Source: Actinomadura violacea (GTDB lineage: Bacteria; Actinomycetota; Actinomycetes; Streptosporangiales; Streptosporangiaceae). From it: a stretch of 64,000 bases of DNA. Location: positions 55,704 to 119,703 of the forward strand of contig NZ_JAGEPF010000035.1 of the NCBI RefSeq assembly GCF_017573465.1. Direction: 5' to 3'. Below the pieces are notes generated by a model. It ran no database searches. It worked only from the letters and a program-made list of their open reading frames with translations, and had not been told where the DNA came from. Both the position numbers and the translations under genes were made by a program. Shown piece by piece: positions 49,111 to 57,920 of this stretch (its first letter is position 1; every line of letters begins with the position of its first letter).

Positions 49111-50302
49111 CGCCTGGCCGCATGTTGCGCTGAGCGAACTAGTCACCCAGCGTCGAGATGCGGTGAAGATCGAGAGCGGTGTCGAGTATCCCCTTCTAGG
49201 GGTCCGCTGGTATGGCCAGGGGGCATTCCATCGAGAAACCGTAACGCGTGAGTCGTCCAAGGCCACGACCGTTTACAGAGTTACGGCCGGGCAGTTTATC
49301 TATAACCGACTCTTTGCAGGAAAAGGGTCCTTTGGGCTGGTTCTTCCCGAGTTCGCTGGCGCATTTGTCTCCAATGAATTCCCGCTGTTCGACACGAAGA
49401 GTCGGCGACTTTCGGTCGACTACCTGAATCTCTACTTTCAGCAGGGGCGGGTCTGGGATTACGTGGAGGCTGCCTCGACCGGTACAACTGCCAGCCGGAA
49501 CAGGTGGAAAGAAAGCCAGTTCCTCGCACATCACATCCCGCTCCCGCCGCTGCCGACACAGAAACGGATTGTCGAGGTAATCGGCGCGGTCGACGACCAC
49601 ATCGCCGCACTCGGTGCCGAGGTAGAAGCGCTGTCGGCGGTTTTGCGTCGCCGGCGGGCTGACCTCATCACCGACGACTCGGGTGAAGTCGTGAGGGCTG
49701 AACACGCGTTCCACTTCTCTACCGGCGTGCGCCGGACACCTGACAGGGCGGACGGCCCTTACATGACTCCCTACCTGCGATCCGCGAACGTCGGTTATGG
49801 GACGCTCGACCTATCCGACGTCCTGGAGATGAACTACGACCCGGCGGAACGCAAGAAATTCTGCCTCCAGTACGGCGACGTGGTCGTGTCCGAAGGTAGC
49901 GCAAGCGCGAATGCAGTCGGGATGCCCGCGATGTGGCGGGACGAACTCCCAGGGCCTGTCTGCACCCAGATGACCCTGCTTCGCCTCCGAGCGAGAGAAG
50001 GGATCTGCATTCCCGAGTTCGTCTTCCACTGGAGCATGTGGGCCTACGAGTCGGGGGCCTTCCTCGACGTCGCGGGCGGCACCAACATCAAGCACATCAG
50101 CGCCAAGCGAGCGAAAGGCATGGCAGTGCGCCTACCACCGCTCACCCGTCAGCGCGAGATAGCGGTGGAACTTGACGCGATGGGGTCTGTGTTGGAGGCG
50201 GCCCGCGCGGAGCGGGCCCGCCTCCGTGAAGTCCGCACAGGCCTGCTGGCAGGGCTCCTGAACCGCAGCATCGACATTGACGTGGCTGAGTTAGAGAATT
50301 GA
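49103..50302 (+). CDS. hsdS: Type I restriction-modification specificity subunit
   Basis: 399 residues from ATG 49103. Two target-recognition domains are visible, each ended by a conserved helix: first about 1-165, ending PLPPLPTQKRIVEVIGAVDDHIAALGAEVEALSAVLRRRR; second about 195-355, ending LPPLTRQREIAVELDAMGSVLEAARAERARLREVRTGLLAGLLN. The first TRD has lower GC than its neighbours, a common sign of domain exchange. It defines the bipartite recognition sequence. Intact frame throughout. Confidence 0.93.
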   Translation: MSNAWPHVALSELVTQRRDAVKIESGVEYPLLGVRWYGQGAFHRETVTRESSKATTVYRVTAGQFIYNRLFAGKGSFGLVLPEFAGAFVSNEFPLFDTKSRRLSVDYLNLYFQQGRVWDYVEAASTGTTASRNRWKESQFLAHHIPLPPLPTQKRIVEVIGAVDDHIAALGAEVEALSAVLRRRRADLITDDSGEVVRAEHAFHFSTGVRRTPDRADGPYMTPYLRSANVGYGTLDLSDVLEMNYDPAERKKFCLQYGDVVVSEGSASANAVGMPAMWRDELPGPVCTQMTLLRLRAREGICIPEFVFHWSMWAYESGAFLDVAGGTNIKHISAKRAKGMAVRLPPLTRQREIAVELDAMGSVLEAARAERARLREVRTGLLAGLLNRSIDIDVAELEN

Positions 50303-50305
50303 GCC

Positions 50306-53300
50306 GTGGCGAAGGGCATCCAGGAGCGCGAGTTCCAGAACCTGATGATCCAGTGGTCCCTCCCGATGGGTTGGCGTTTCACAGAGGGCAGACGCCTGCC
50401 GCGGGAGACGACCCAGGCGGTGGTCTACGGCCAGCTGCGCGACGCCATCGTTCGGCTCAACCCCGGGGTGATCGACGGGTTTGATCCGGACGCGGTAGTC
50501 GAAGAGATCATCGCAACGGTCAACGCCGTCGAAGGCGGACTGGTACGGGCCAACGAGCAGGTGCTGCACCTGCTGCGGGGACGCAAGGAGTTCCGGGACG
50601 CCGACGGCGTTTGGCACCCCCTGATGGTCATCGACTTCGAGCACCCGGCCGTCAACACGCTGATCGTCTCTGACGAGGTGACCATCACCGTCCCCGGGAA
50701 GACTTCCCGCCGGTTCGACCTGGTGTACTGGGTCAACGGGCTGCCCTTGGTAGTAGTCGAGGTAAAATCTCCGACCTCGAAGTCCGGATGGGTCGACGCC
50801 GCACGCGAGATCAACGACGTGTACGCCACGGAGTACCCGTGGTTCTTCACCCCCAATGTCTTCGCCGTCGCCTCCGACGGGCTGAAACTGCGGTTCGGCG
50901 CCGCCGGCGCGCCTACGAACCTGTGGCAGCCGTTCCGATCCACCGCCGACGACGAGAACCTGTCCGGGCAGAACGACGTGCATCGCTCCGTCGAACTGCT
51001 ACTGAACCCGGCGACCGTCCTGGACATGCTCGCCAACTTCGCTCTCTTCAACACCTCTGGGGGCGGGGCAGACAAGAAGTACCTGCCTCGCTATCCACAG
51101 ATGGAGGCCGCGCACCTGATCCACGAGCGGGTCCTGGACGGCGGTGCGAAGGGGCTGATCTGGCACCACCAAGGGTCGGGCAAGACGCTGCTCATGGTGT
51201 TCGCCGCCTCACTGCTGCTGGCCGACACCCGCACCGAATCACCCACGATAATCCTGCTGTCGGACCGGACCCAGCTCGTCCGGCAGACCTCCGGGGTGTT
51301 CACCTCCGCGATGGGAGACGCCTACTTCCACCAGCCCACCACCAGCCAGGAGTTGCGTTCCCTGCTGGCCGATGATGTGCGCGGCGTCATTTCCACGACC
51401 GTCCACAAGTTCGCCAACGCCGGCAAGAACCTGTCGCGCCGAGACAACATCATCGTGATGGTCGACGAGGCTCACCGCACCCAGTCCTCCCGGTCAGACT
51501 CCCTAGCCGGGCAGATGCGGGCAGCGTTGCCGCGCGCGAAGTTCTTCGGCATGACCGGCACACCCGTCAGGAACCTCGCCACCGACACCTTCGCTCTGTT
51601 CGGTGCGGAGAGCGACCCGGGCCGGGTACTGCACCGGTACTCGGTGTCGCGGTCCCTGCTGGACGGGGCCACCGTCCCCGTCATGTTGGCTCCCCACCCG
51701 GTCTCCTTCATCGTCGACGACCAGGCGTTGCAGCAAGAGTTCGACCAGTTCGCCGACGAGTTCGACCTCGACGACCCCGATCGCGAGACCTTGTCCCGCA
51801 AGTTCGGGCGCCTCACCTCGGTGTTCTCCAACCCTGAGCGCATCCACGCGGTCTGCCAGGACATCGTTAATCACTACCTGGCTGGCGCCTACCGCAACGG
51901 CCTCAAGGCCCAAGTTGTCACCTACAACCGTGAGCTGGCAGTCGCCTACACCGACAAGCTCAACGAGCTTCTGACCGGGTTCGAGGCATCGCAGGTGCTC
52001 GCTGAGGTCGGCAAGCACGACCGCATCGCCGCCGAGGTGAACGTCTCCGTCTCGAACTCCAAGGGAGAAGACCCTGCCATGCGGCCGTTCCGGCTGTCGG
52101 AGGCCGAGGAGGAAGAGCAGAAGCGGCGGTTCCTCACCCCGGACGACCCACTGTGCTTCCTTGTGGTGACCGCGAAGCTGATGACCGGGTTCGACGCCCC
52201 CAACGAGGGCGTCCTCTACCTGGACAAGCCACTGAAAGCCCACAACCTGTTCCAGACGATCACCCGCACTAACCGCACCTGGATATCTCCGAGCGGGTTC
52301 GTGAAGACCTCCGGCGTAGTCGTGGACTACATCGGCCTAGCCGAGGAGGTCCAGCGGGCCGTTGTCGACCCCAGCTCGCCGGAAGCGGCCGGGAAGGGCG
52401 GCGGGTTCGTCACCAACCTGTCCGAACTTGTCGCCGAGTTCCGCGCCACCTTCGCCCGCATCGAAGACCTCTTCGCGGACGTGGACGACCTGGACCTCGC
52501 CGTCCACGGATACGAGTCAGTGCGCGCGATGAACGTCTTCCTGGACGCCAATCCCGAGGTCGCCGAGGTGTTCAGCAGGGACTACCGGCTCCTGGCGCGC
52601 CTGTACCCACTCGTCAGCACCGACAAGCGGGTCGCCAAGTATCAGGACGGCTTCGCGCTGTTCGGGTCGGTGTACACGACCCTGTTCAAGAGGTCCTCCG
52701 ACGAAGAGCGCAAAGAACGGCTGGCCGAGTTGGGGCCGATGGTCCTGGAGATCATCAACGCCCACGTCCACTCCTTCTCCGCGGTCGCCGTCAAGGAGGA
52801 ATCCCTCGTCCTGGATGCCCAGGGCATCGCCATCCTCAAGGAACTGATGGCCATCGTCCGCCCTGGCGGCAAGGACGACGGCGCGGACAAAACGCCACCA
52901 TCCGCGGCGGAGATCCTGGACCGCATCAAGGCCGCACTCGACAAGGGCGTCGAACCGGAGTCGGTGAAGTACACCGCTCTCGCGGAACGGATCAAGCTGC
53001 TGCGGGACCGGATCATCCAGGACGCCCAGGACGCTTTGGACTTCCTGTCCGAAGCGCTCCGGATCGCTCGCGCCATCGTGGACGCCGGAAAGCGCCCCGA
53101 CGAAGCCGTCGTGCTGGACGACGACCACGTGGGCGTCCTGTCGCGGATCATCCACGACCACGCACCGTCCGGGCTCACGGTCACCGAGAGGAACCTGGCC
53201 GAGGAGATCGACCAGGTGGTCACCAGCACCCTCGCCAGGTCGTGGGACAACGCCGACGCCCGCAACCGAGGCGTCCGCCGCGCCACCGCCGCGGTCTTCC

Positions 53301-53380
53301 GCCGGTACATGCTCAAGCCGGTAGGCGAACCATACGACTCCACTGTCGCCTACATCGAAGCTCACTACCTCGTGGACTGA
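50306..53380 (+). CDS. hsdR: Type I restriction endonuclease subunit R
   Basis: 1024 residues from GTG 50306, three bases after the hsdS stop. N-terminal nuclease site Asp138 and Glu152-Val-Lys154 (RFDLVYW...VVVEVKS). Translocase motor: Walker A HHQGSGKT (about 287-294), DEAH 387-390 and motif III MTGTPV, with later MTGFDAP and ITRTNRTW. C-terminal helical domain about 750-1024. It translocates and cuts unmodified DNA. The hsdM-S-R operon looks complete and functional and may protect the element or host from phage. Confidence 0.95.
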   Translation: MAKGIQEREFQNLMIQWSLPMGWRFTEGRRLPRETTQAVVYGQLRDAIVRLNPGVIDGFDPDAVVEEIIATVNAVEGGLVRANEQVLHLLRGRKEFRDADGVWHPLMVIDFEHPAVNTLIVSDEVTITVPGKTSRRFDLVYWVNGLPLVVVEVKSPTSKSGWVDAAREINDVYATEYPWFFTPNVFAVASDGLKLRFGAAGAPTNLWQPFRSTADDENLSGQNDVHRSVELLLNPATVLDMLANFALFNTSGGGADKKYLPRYPQMEAAHLIHERVLDGGAKGLIWHHQGSGKTLLMVFAASLLLADTRTESPTIILLSDRTQLVRQTSGVFTSAMGDAYFHQPTTSQELRSLLADDVRGVISTTVHKFANAGKNLSRRDNIIVMVDEAHRTQSSRSDSLAGQMRAALPRAKFFGMTGTPVRNLATDTFALFGAESDPGRVLHRYSVSRSLLDGATVPVMLAPHPVSFIVDDQALQQEFDQFADEFDLDDPDRETLSRKFGRLTSVFSNPERIHAVCQDIVNHYLAGAYRNGLKAQVVTYNRELAVAYTDKLNELLTGFEASQVLAEVGKHDRIAAEVNVSVSNSKGEDPAMRPFRLSEAEEEEQKRRFLTPDDPLCFLVVTAKLMTGFDAPNEGVLYLDKPLKAHNLFQTITRTNRTWISPSGFVKTSGVVVDYIGLAEEVQRAVVDPSSPEAAGKGGGFVTNLSELVAEFRATFARIEDLFADVDDLDLAVHGYESVRAMNVFLDANPEVAEVFSRDYRLLARLYPLVSTDKRVAKYQDGFALFGSVYTTLFKRSSDEERKERLAELGPMVLEIINAHVHSFSAVAVKEESLVLDAQGIAILKELMAIVRPGGKDDGADKTPPSAAEILDRIKAALDKGVEPESVKYTALAERIKLLRDRIIQDAQDALDFLSEALRIARAIVDAGKRPDEAVVLDDDHVGVLSRIIHDHAPSGLTVTERNLAEEIDQVVTSTLARSWDNADARNRGVRRATAAVFRRYMLKPVGEPYDSTVAYIEAHYLVD

Positions 53381-53498
53381 CGAACGTGCCGAGGCCCTGC
53401 AACCGGTGGCGGCTGCCAGGCCTCGGCACGCAACGCGCAGCACGATTTACTCCGTGCGCCAGCGGAACCGCTGATCCCGGCGTTAGCCTGACCGCCAT

Positions 53499-53953
53499 AT
53501 GAGCCCAGCCGCCGCCCCACCCCCGTACACCTCGATCGTGGACGCTCTGCTGGTCCTGGTCCGCGACGTAACGTGCTGCTCGCCCAGCGCTCAGGCACCG
53601 GTTACGCCGACGGGTGGTGGAACCTGCCCTCGGGCAAGCTGGAGGCCGACGAGACGGTCGCAGAAGCAGCGATCCGCGAGGGTTTCGAGGAGATCGGTGT
53701 CGAGCTCGCCGAGGGGGACCTGGAGTTCGTCCACCTGATCCACTACCGCAACCACCTCGGCGACGCCCGCCTGGGTGTGTTCTTCGCCGTGAAGCACTGG
53801 AAGGGCGAGCCCTACAACGCCGAGCCGCACAAGTGCTCCGCTGTTGAGTGGTTCCCGCTCGACGACTTCCCGGCCAACACCTATCCGTACACCGTCGAGG
53901 GACTGGCCGCCTACCGCCGCGGCGTGCCGTTCAACGCGGTCGGCTGGCGCTGA
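53499..53953 (+). pseudogene. Nudix hydrolase, N-terminal frameshift
   Basis: ATG 53499 starts MSPAAAPPPYTSIVDALLVLVRD, the usual first strands. At about 53565 one base is missing, and the rest continues in the next frame (VLLAQRSGTGYADGWWNLPSGKLEADETVAEAAIREGFEEIGVELAEG...AVEWFPLDDFPAN). The full Nudix box GxxxxxExxxxxxxREGFEEIG is present. Translation from GTG 53573 would give a 126-residue protein lacking the first strand. Either a recent pseudogene or a sequencing slip. Confidence 0.75.
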
Positions 53954-54018
53954 CCCCCGTCCCCCGAGCTGGACGGCCCGGCCAGGACCGGTGCCGGGGT
54001 CGCGCCGGACGCCGATGC

Positions 54019-54504
54019 TCACTGCACCGGGTCCGCACGCTGGAGCAGCATCCCCATGTAGTACTCGTCGACGGGCTCGCCGTCCACGCGCAACGAGGAA
54101 CGGCGCAGCCCCTCCACCTCGAACCCGCACGCTGCGTACAGCCGCAAGGCGACGTGGTTGTGGGTCATCGTCGATAGTTCCAGCCGCCACATACCGCGCC
54201 GCCGCGCCTCGGCGATCGCCGCGTCCAGCAGGCCACGGCCGATCCCTCGCCCATGGTGGGAGGCCCGGACTCCAAGCACGATGGCGCCTCGGCCTCGGGC
54301 ACGCCGCCACGGCAACGCGCGGACGTCGATGACACCGACGAGTTGCCCGCCCTCATCCGCGACGAACCGGTACGAGGCGTCTTGGAGTTCGCGGTCGCGT
54401 TCACCTGGCTCAGCGAGCATGAACGCCGTGTCGCCGTCTAGGGCCCGGCGCAGCTCGGCGAGCGCGTCGGCTTCTACATCGCCGGACAACCGGATCGTCG
54501 CCAT
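54019..54504 (-). CDS. GNAT family N-acetyltransferase
   Basis: 161 residues. The acetyl-CoA binding region AIVLGVRASHHGRGIGRGLLDAAIAEARRRG (Q/RxxGxG/A type, here HHGRGIG) and the following MWRLELSTMTHNHVALRLYAACGFEVEGLRRSSLRVDGEPVDEYYMGML are typical of GNAT enzymes that acetylate amines or protein N-termini. Single gene, convergent with the Nudix relic. Confidence 0.9.
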   Translation of the reverse strand: MATIRLSGDVEADALAELRRALDGDTAFMLAEPGERDRELQDASYRFVADEGGQLVGVIDVRALPWRRARGRGAIVLGVRASHHGRGIGRGLLDAAIAEARRRGMWRLELSTMTHNHVALRLYAACGFEVEGLRRSSLRVDGEPVDEYYMGMLLQRADPVQ

Positions 54505-54702
54505 GCCCCCAGCATGCCGGGACGCGGCGGCGCCATGGCGGAAATCAGCTCGGCCGCAGGCGTTGATGTATGCCTGCGTCGTTCGACGGCCAACGCCAGT
54601 TCACGCGGTGACCTAGACAGGCCAGTTCCATGCCGCGAGGTGCGCGGACGCCTCGCCGACCAGTACAACTTCACTGCAACACACCGAACTCGCGGGGGCA
54701 GC

Positions 54703-54978
54703 ATGCTCAAACGTCTCGTCATCACCACGGCCGCAGCCGGGCTTCTGGCCACCGGCCTCGCCGCAGCGCCGGCGGACGCCGCCACCGGCGCGCCGACCAT
54801 GACCGCGGCTCGCTGCCACGCCCACAAGGCGTCGGGCCACTCCTACTGGACGTGCATCACGCCGGGCTCGTACTGCCCGGCCGCGGCCCACAAGCGGTAC
54901 GGCTACGCCTACAAGACCGGCAAGCGTTACCGGTGCGTGAAGTACTCCAACGGCCGGTGGCGTTGGAAGCGCGCCTAA
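54703..54978 (+). CDS. Small secreted Cys/Tyr-rich protein
   Basis: 91 residues from ATG 54703 with GGGGG ahead. Sec signal MLKRLVITTAAAGLLATGLAAAPADA (cleavage near 26). The mature 65 residues have four Cys (ARCHAHKASGHSYWTCITPGSYCPAAAHKRYGYAYKTGKRYRCVKYSNGRW), pointing to two disulfides, and are very basic. Small secreted proteins of this form are frequent in actinomycetes; role unknown. Strong terminator follows. Confidence 0.72.
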   Translation: MLKRLVITTAAAGLLATGLAAAPADAATGAPTMTAARCHAHKASGHSYWTCITPGSYCPAAAHKRYGYAYKTGKRYRCVKYSNGRWRWKRA

Positions 54979-54990
54979 CCCATGCGGACG

Positions 54991-55038
54991 ACAGGGCCCC
55001 TCGCCTCTGAACTACGGAAGGAGGACGAGGGGCTCTGT
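54991..55038 (+). terminator. Hairpin terminator after the secreted protein
   Basis: ACAGGGCCCCTCG (54991-55003) and CGAGGGGCTCTGT (55026-55038) pair at 12 of 13 positions, followed by GCTTTCT. Confidence 0.7.
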
Positions 55039-55221
55039 GCTTTCTGGGCGCTGTTGGCCTGAGACCAGTCTCAGCAACAAAACGCGCACGCGTGAGGCAC
55101 TCCACGGGCCGAGACGTTCGGCCGCGCTGGATCAGGGCCATGTCGAGTCGGCGGCGTTTCGGTCCGCGCTCGCGCCTGCTGCCGGTCCCTCCGGCCGGGG
55201 GGAACTGGAGGGGAGTAGCCG

Positions 55222-55253
55222 GATCCGGTCGCCTCGTGATCCGGTCGCCTCGT
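55222..55253. repeat. 16-bp tandem duplication
   Basis: GATCCGGTCGCCTCGT occurs twice head to tail (55222-55237, 55238-55253), followed by a partial third copy (aacccgatcg). Lies between a terminator and a small membrane protein gene. Confidence 0.8.
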
Positions 55254-55308
55254 AACCCGATCGTTCGCACGTGGCGTCTTCATGTCCACCAGCGAGACGA
55301 GGAGACCG

Positions 55309-55575
55309 ATGGCCCCGACAACGGACCTGCCCGACGATGTGCAAGCAGAGGCGCGGCGACGCCGTGCACGGTGGTTGGGGCTGCTGGCCGCGTTGCTGGT
55401 CACCGCGCTCGTCCTGAGCGGCGGCCAGCAGTATCCGCTGGCGCGTGTCCTGGCGGCCGCGGCCGTTCTGTGGGCGGTGGTCGGCCTGGCGTGGGTGAAC
55501 ATGCCCGCCAGGGACTTCCGGAAGACCGAGGCGCGCATGCGCGCCGAGGAACACATCCGAGCCCGCCAGGAGTAG
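55309..55575 (+). CDS. Small two-helix membrane protein
   Basis: 88 residues from ATG 55309 (GAGGAG ahead; ATG 55282 is possible). Basic N-terminus, then two hydrophobic helices (WLGLLAALLVTALVLSGG and VLAAAAVLWAVVGLAWV) and a charged helical tail. Convergent with the DpdA-like gene. Unknown function. Confidence 0.6.
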   Translation: MAPTTDLPDDVQAEARRRRARWLGLLAALLVTALVLSGGQQYPLARVLAAAAVLWAVVGLAWVNMPARDFRKTEARMRAEEHIRARQE

Positions 55576-55579
55576 ATGT

Positions 55580-56272
55580 CTACGAGCGACGCCGCGCCTT
55601 CGACCACAGCTCTGCCTCGTCGTCGGGCTGCTCGTAGTCGAAGAGTGCCGGGTGTGTCGCCAGCTCGCGCGTCCACTCCAGCACGCGCGGCAGGAGCAGG
55701 TCGGGGCCGTAGGTGAGGTAGGTGCCGTCAGCGCTGCTCGCGCCGAGGTATTGGGAGTACCGCAGGCGCCGCCGGGAGTTGACGCGGCCGACGTGGACCG
55801 GCTTGCCGTGGTCGAGGGCGACGCGGACCAGTTCAGCGGCGGCCGTGCTCATCTTCCACTGCGTGGTCCCGGCCAGGAAGAGGACGTCGAACATCTCCCA
55901 CAGATCCGAGGAGTGGTCCCACTCCATCCCGTTCTGGGCGCACAGCGCAGCGGGGAACCCCATGGCCCGGATCTCCTCCAGCCACGGCCGGGAGCGGGCC
56001 AGGGTCGCGAGGTGGTCGCCGACGACGTCTGGTGCCGTGACCCACAGGGCGCGGTCGGCGTGCGGGGCGAGGCTGCCCAGCCACCGTCGGTACGCCTGGT
56101 CGCCGGGGTAGGAGCCGCCGTAGACGGCGTTGTCGGCGGCGAACAGGCAGCCGTCCGGGAGCTGGTTGCCGGCCGCGGGCGACAGGATCGCTGCGATCTG
56201 TCCGCGCCGCATCGCCTGCCTGATCGCGGGAGTGGACGGCGGGGACAGGTACAGAGGGCTGTTCCAGTCCAC
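55580..56272 (-). CDS. DpdA/TGT-like TIM-barrel protein
   Basis: 230 residues from GTG 56272. The pattern LFAADNAVYGGSYPGDQAYRRWL, WVTAPDVVGDHLATLARSRPWLEEIRAMGFPAALCAQNGMEWD, VLFLAGTTQWKMSTAAAELVRVALDHGKPVHVGRVNSRRRLRYSQYLGASSADGTYLTYGPDLLLPRVLEW matches the tRNA-guanine transglycosylase-like proteins of actinophages related to DpdA, which exchange guanine for a deazapurine in DNA or tRNA. Asp47 (DN) and Asp82 in APDVVGD are possible catalytic or substrate residues. No queuosine-precursor genes are present in the window. Last gene of the four-gene leftward operon from promoter P3. Confidence 0.72.
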   Translation of the reverse strand: MDWNSPLYLSPPSTPAIRQAMRRGQIAAILSPAAGNQLPDGCLFAADNAVYGGSYPGDQAYRRWLGSLAPHADRALWVTAPDVVGDHLATLARSRPWLEEIRAMGFPAALCAQNGMEWDHSSDLWEMFDVLFLAGTTQWKMSTAAAELVRVALDHGKPVHVGRVNSRRRLRYSQYLGASSADGTYLTYGPDLLLPRVLEWTRELATHPALFDYEQPDDEAELWSKARRRS

Positions 56273-56292
56273 CGCCGCCCACGGGTTGGGCT

Positions 56293-57045
56293 CTACGCGG
56301 CGGGGTCGATGTCGACCTCGTCCGCCGGGGACACGTCCACTTCCTCCTCCTGTGCGGGAGGGTCCACGTCTTCGGTCTCCTCGTGCGCGGGTTCGGACTC
56401 AAGTGCCGGGTCCGGCTCGGGCTCGGGCTCGGGCTCGGGAGCCGGTTCGGGGCCGGCGGGGGGCTCGTCGGTTCCACCGCCCTCTGCGGGGGCGCCCTCG
56501 CTGTCGCCCTGGTCCTCGCTTTCGCCGTGGCTGTCGTCCTCGCCACCGGCCGCGTCGTCGGTCATGTCGTCCGCCAGCTCGTCGGACAGGTCGGGGATGT
56601 GCTTTTCGATCCCCGCCTCCCGGAGCAGGTCATCGGCGAACCGCTCGTTGAGCCAGGAGTCCTCGACCTCGTCGTCGTAGCGCGCGAGCTTGGGCACCAG
56701 GAGCGCCCACTCCTCGTCGGTCAGCTCCCGCTCGATGTGCGCGTCGAACCAGGGCCGGTTCAGGAACGACACAGCGAGCTGCCGGGAGTTCGCCAGGTCC
56801 CTGATCAGGGCCGGGGTGTCGTCGCCGTACAGGGCGGCGGCGATCCGCGCGATGATCAGGTGGCGGCCCCACTGCCCGGTCACCTCCTTGGCGGTCATGC
56901 CCGCCTTGAGCTTGGCGTGCGATGCCTTGGCGAGCAGCGCCAGCGCGTCGCGGGCCTTGTCGGCGTCGCCCGGCTTGTCGTCGGGCAGCAGCAGGCGTGC
57001 GAGGTCGTTCACCGCGTGGGCTTCTCCCACGGTCGTGATCGCCAT
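56293..57045 (-). CDS. Hypothetical protein with acidic Pro/Glu tail
   Basis: 250 residues. A helical N-terminal 150 residues (EAHAVNDLARLLLPDDKPGDADKARDALALLAKASHAKLKAGMTAKEVTGQWGRHLIIARIAAALYGDD) is followed by a very acidic, repetitive tail (EPAPEPEPEPEPDPALE) of about 100 residues. 20 bases upstream of the DpdA-like gene. Possibly a DNA mimic or a scaffold; no family recognised. Confidence 0.65.
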   Translation of the reverse strand: MAITTVGEAHAVNDLARLLLPDDKPGDADKARDALALLAKASHAKLKAGMTAKEVTGQWGRHLIIARIAAALYGDDTPALIRDLANSRQLAVSFLNRPWFDAHIERELTDEEWALLVPKLARYDDEVEDSWLNERFADDLLREAGIEKHIPDLSDELADDMTDDAAGGEDDSHGESEDQGDSEGAPAEGGGTDEPPAGPEPAPEPEPEPEPDPALESEPAHEETEDVDPPAQEEEVDVSPADEVDIDPAA

Positions 57046-57112
57046 GGATTTCTCCTCTTGAGTTATGAGAAACAGGGCGGGGAGCGCCGGTGACGCTCCC
57101 CGCCGATCAGGG

Positions 57113-57475
57113 TCAGCGCTGGTGCTCGACGGGGACGCACCAGTTCAGGGCCGCCGCCCAGCAGGCGGCGACGAGCTGCTTCAGGTACTGCGCCTGGCAG
57201 TCCTCCAGCGCGGCGCTTTCCAGGGATCGCCGCGCTTCGACCTCGGCCGCCATGACCGATCCGATGAACTCCATCTCCAGGCGCGCGTCGAGCGGCGCGA
57301 TGTGGATTCGGTGGTGCAGGTCCTCCGCCTGCTCGGCGGCCTTCGCGAGGATCTGCTCGGCGTCGTGCTCTGCCGGGATGGTCTCGCGCAGGCTGTTGAG
57401 GAAGAGGTACGCCCAGCAGGAACGGTCGTCCAGCGACCTCGGCCCGGGCGGCAGCGTGGTCAGGTTGACGGTCAT
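57113..57475 (-). CDS. Hypothetical helical protein
   Basis: 120 residues, almost entirely helical: LNSLRETIPAEHDAEQILAKAAEQAEDLHHRIHIAPLDARLEMEFIGSVMAAEVEARRSLESAALEDCQAQYLKQLVAACWAAALNW. Part of the P3 operon. Unknown function. Confidence 0.62.
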   Translation of the reverse strand: MTVNLTTLPPGPRSLDDRSCWAYLFLNSLRETIPAEHDAEQILAKAAEQAEDLHHRIHIAPLDARLEMEFIGSVMAAEVEARRSLESAALEDCQAQYLKQLVAACWAAALNWCVPVEHQR

Positions 57476-57498
57476 GCCTCTCCAAAGCGGCCGGGGCC

Positions 57499-57526
57499 GC
57501 GGCCCGCCCCTCGGGGGGCGGGCCGC
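57499..57526 (-). other. Intergenic stem-loop
   Basis: GCGGCCCGCCCC (57499-57510), loop TCGG, GGGGCGGGCCGC (57515-57526): a perfect 12-bp stem with tetraloop between two genes of the P3 operon. Confidence 0.7.
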
Positions 57527-57541
57527 TTGGCCGGGGAAGGG

Positions 57542-57787
57542 TCACGACGCGACCAGGTGGTCGAGGGCGTCCCGGACGGGCGGGTGCACCAGGGGCCGCG
57601 TGCGCAGCTCGGCCGACTGGCCGAGCTGGTGCACGAGTTCGGCGAACCACTCGATTGCCATCTCCGGCGGGAGCCGGCTGATCTGGATCACCCGGCACAG
57701 GGCCTCGATCGCGGAGATGTCCTTGGACCGGAACTGCTTCGCGAGCGAGAGCAGTGCCTTCCGGTCGCGCCTGCGGTTGCGGCTCAT
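57542..57787 (-). CDS. Small basic hypothetical protein, first gene of the P3 operon
   Basis: 81 residues from ATG 57787 behind AAAGGAG. MSRNRRRDRKALLSLAKQFRSKDISAIEALCRVIQISRLPPEMAIEWFAELVHQLGQSAELRTR is basic then helical. Its leader carries the conserved CATGTCAGCACA box. Unknown function. Confidence 0.65.
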   Translation of the reverse strand: MSRNRRRDRKALLSLAKQFRSKDISAIEALCRVIQISRLPPEMAIEWFAELVHQLGQSAELRTRPLVHPPVRDALDHLVAS

Positions 57788-57807
57788 CCCGACTCCTTTC
57801 GGCTTGT

Positions 57808-57866
57808 TGTGCTGACATGAGGACTCTAAGGGCCCACTGGACAGACTGTCAACACATTGACTTAAG
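57808..57866 (-). promoter_or_regulatory. Promoter P3 with conserved downstream box
   Basis: On the reverse strand: ACTTAAGTCAATGTG then TTGACA (57847-57852), an 18-base spacer, TAGAGT, then CATGTCAGCACA (57808-57819). The distance from TTGACA to the box is 27 bases, as in P1 and P2. Confidence 0.75.
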
Positions 57867-57920
57867 TTGCTGGGAAATGCCCAGTCACCGGGCCCGGAGA
57901 GATGGGGGCAGGGCTGGACT

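Noticed and set aside
54514..54702. Upstream extension of the small secreted protein
   Set aside because: It would place the clear signal peptide in mid-protein; ATG 54703 has its own ribosome site.
57113..57820. Long forward frames (about 240-250 residues) over the P3 operon
   Set aside because: Shadow frames; the reverse genes have ribosome sites, the shared promoter and normal composition.
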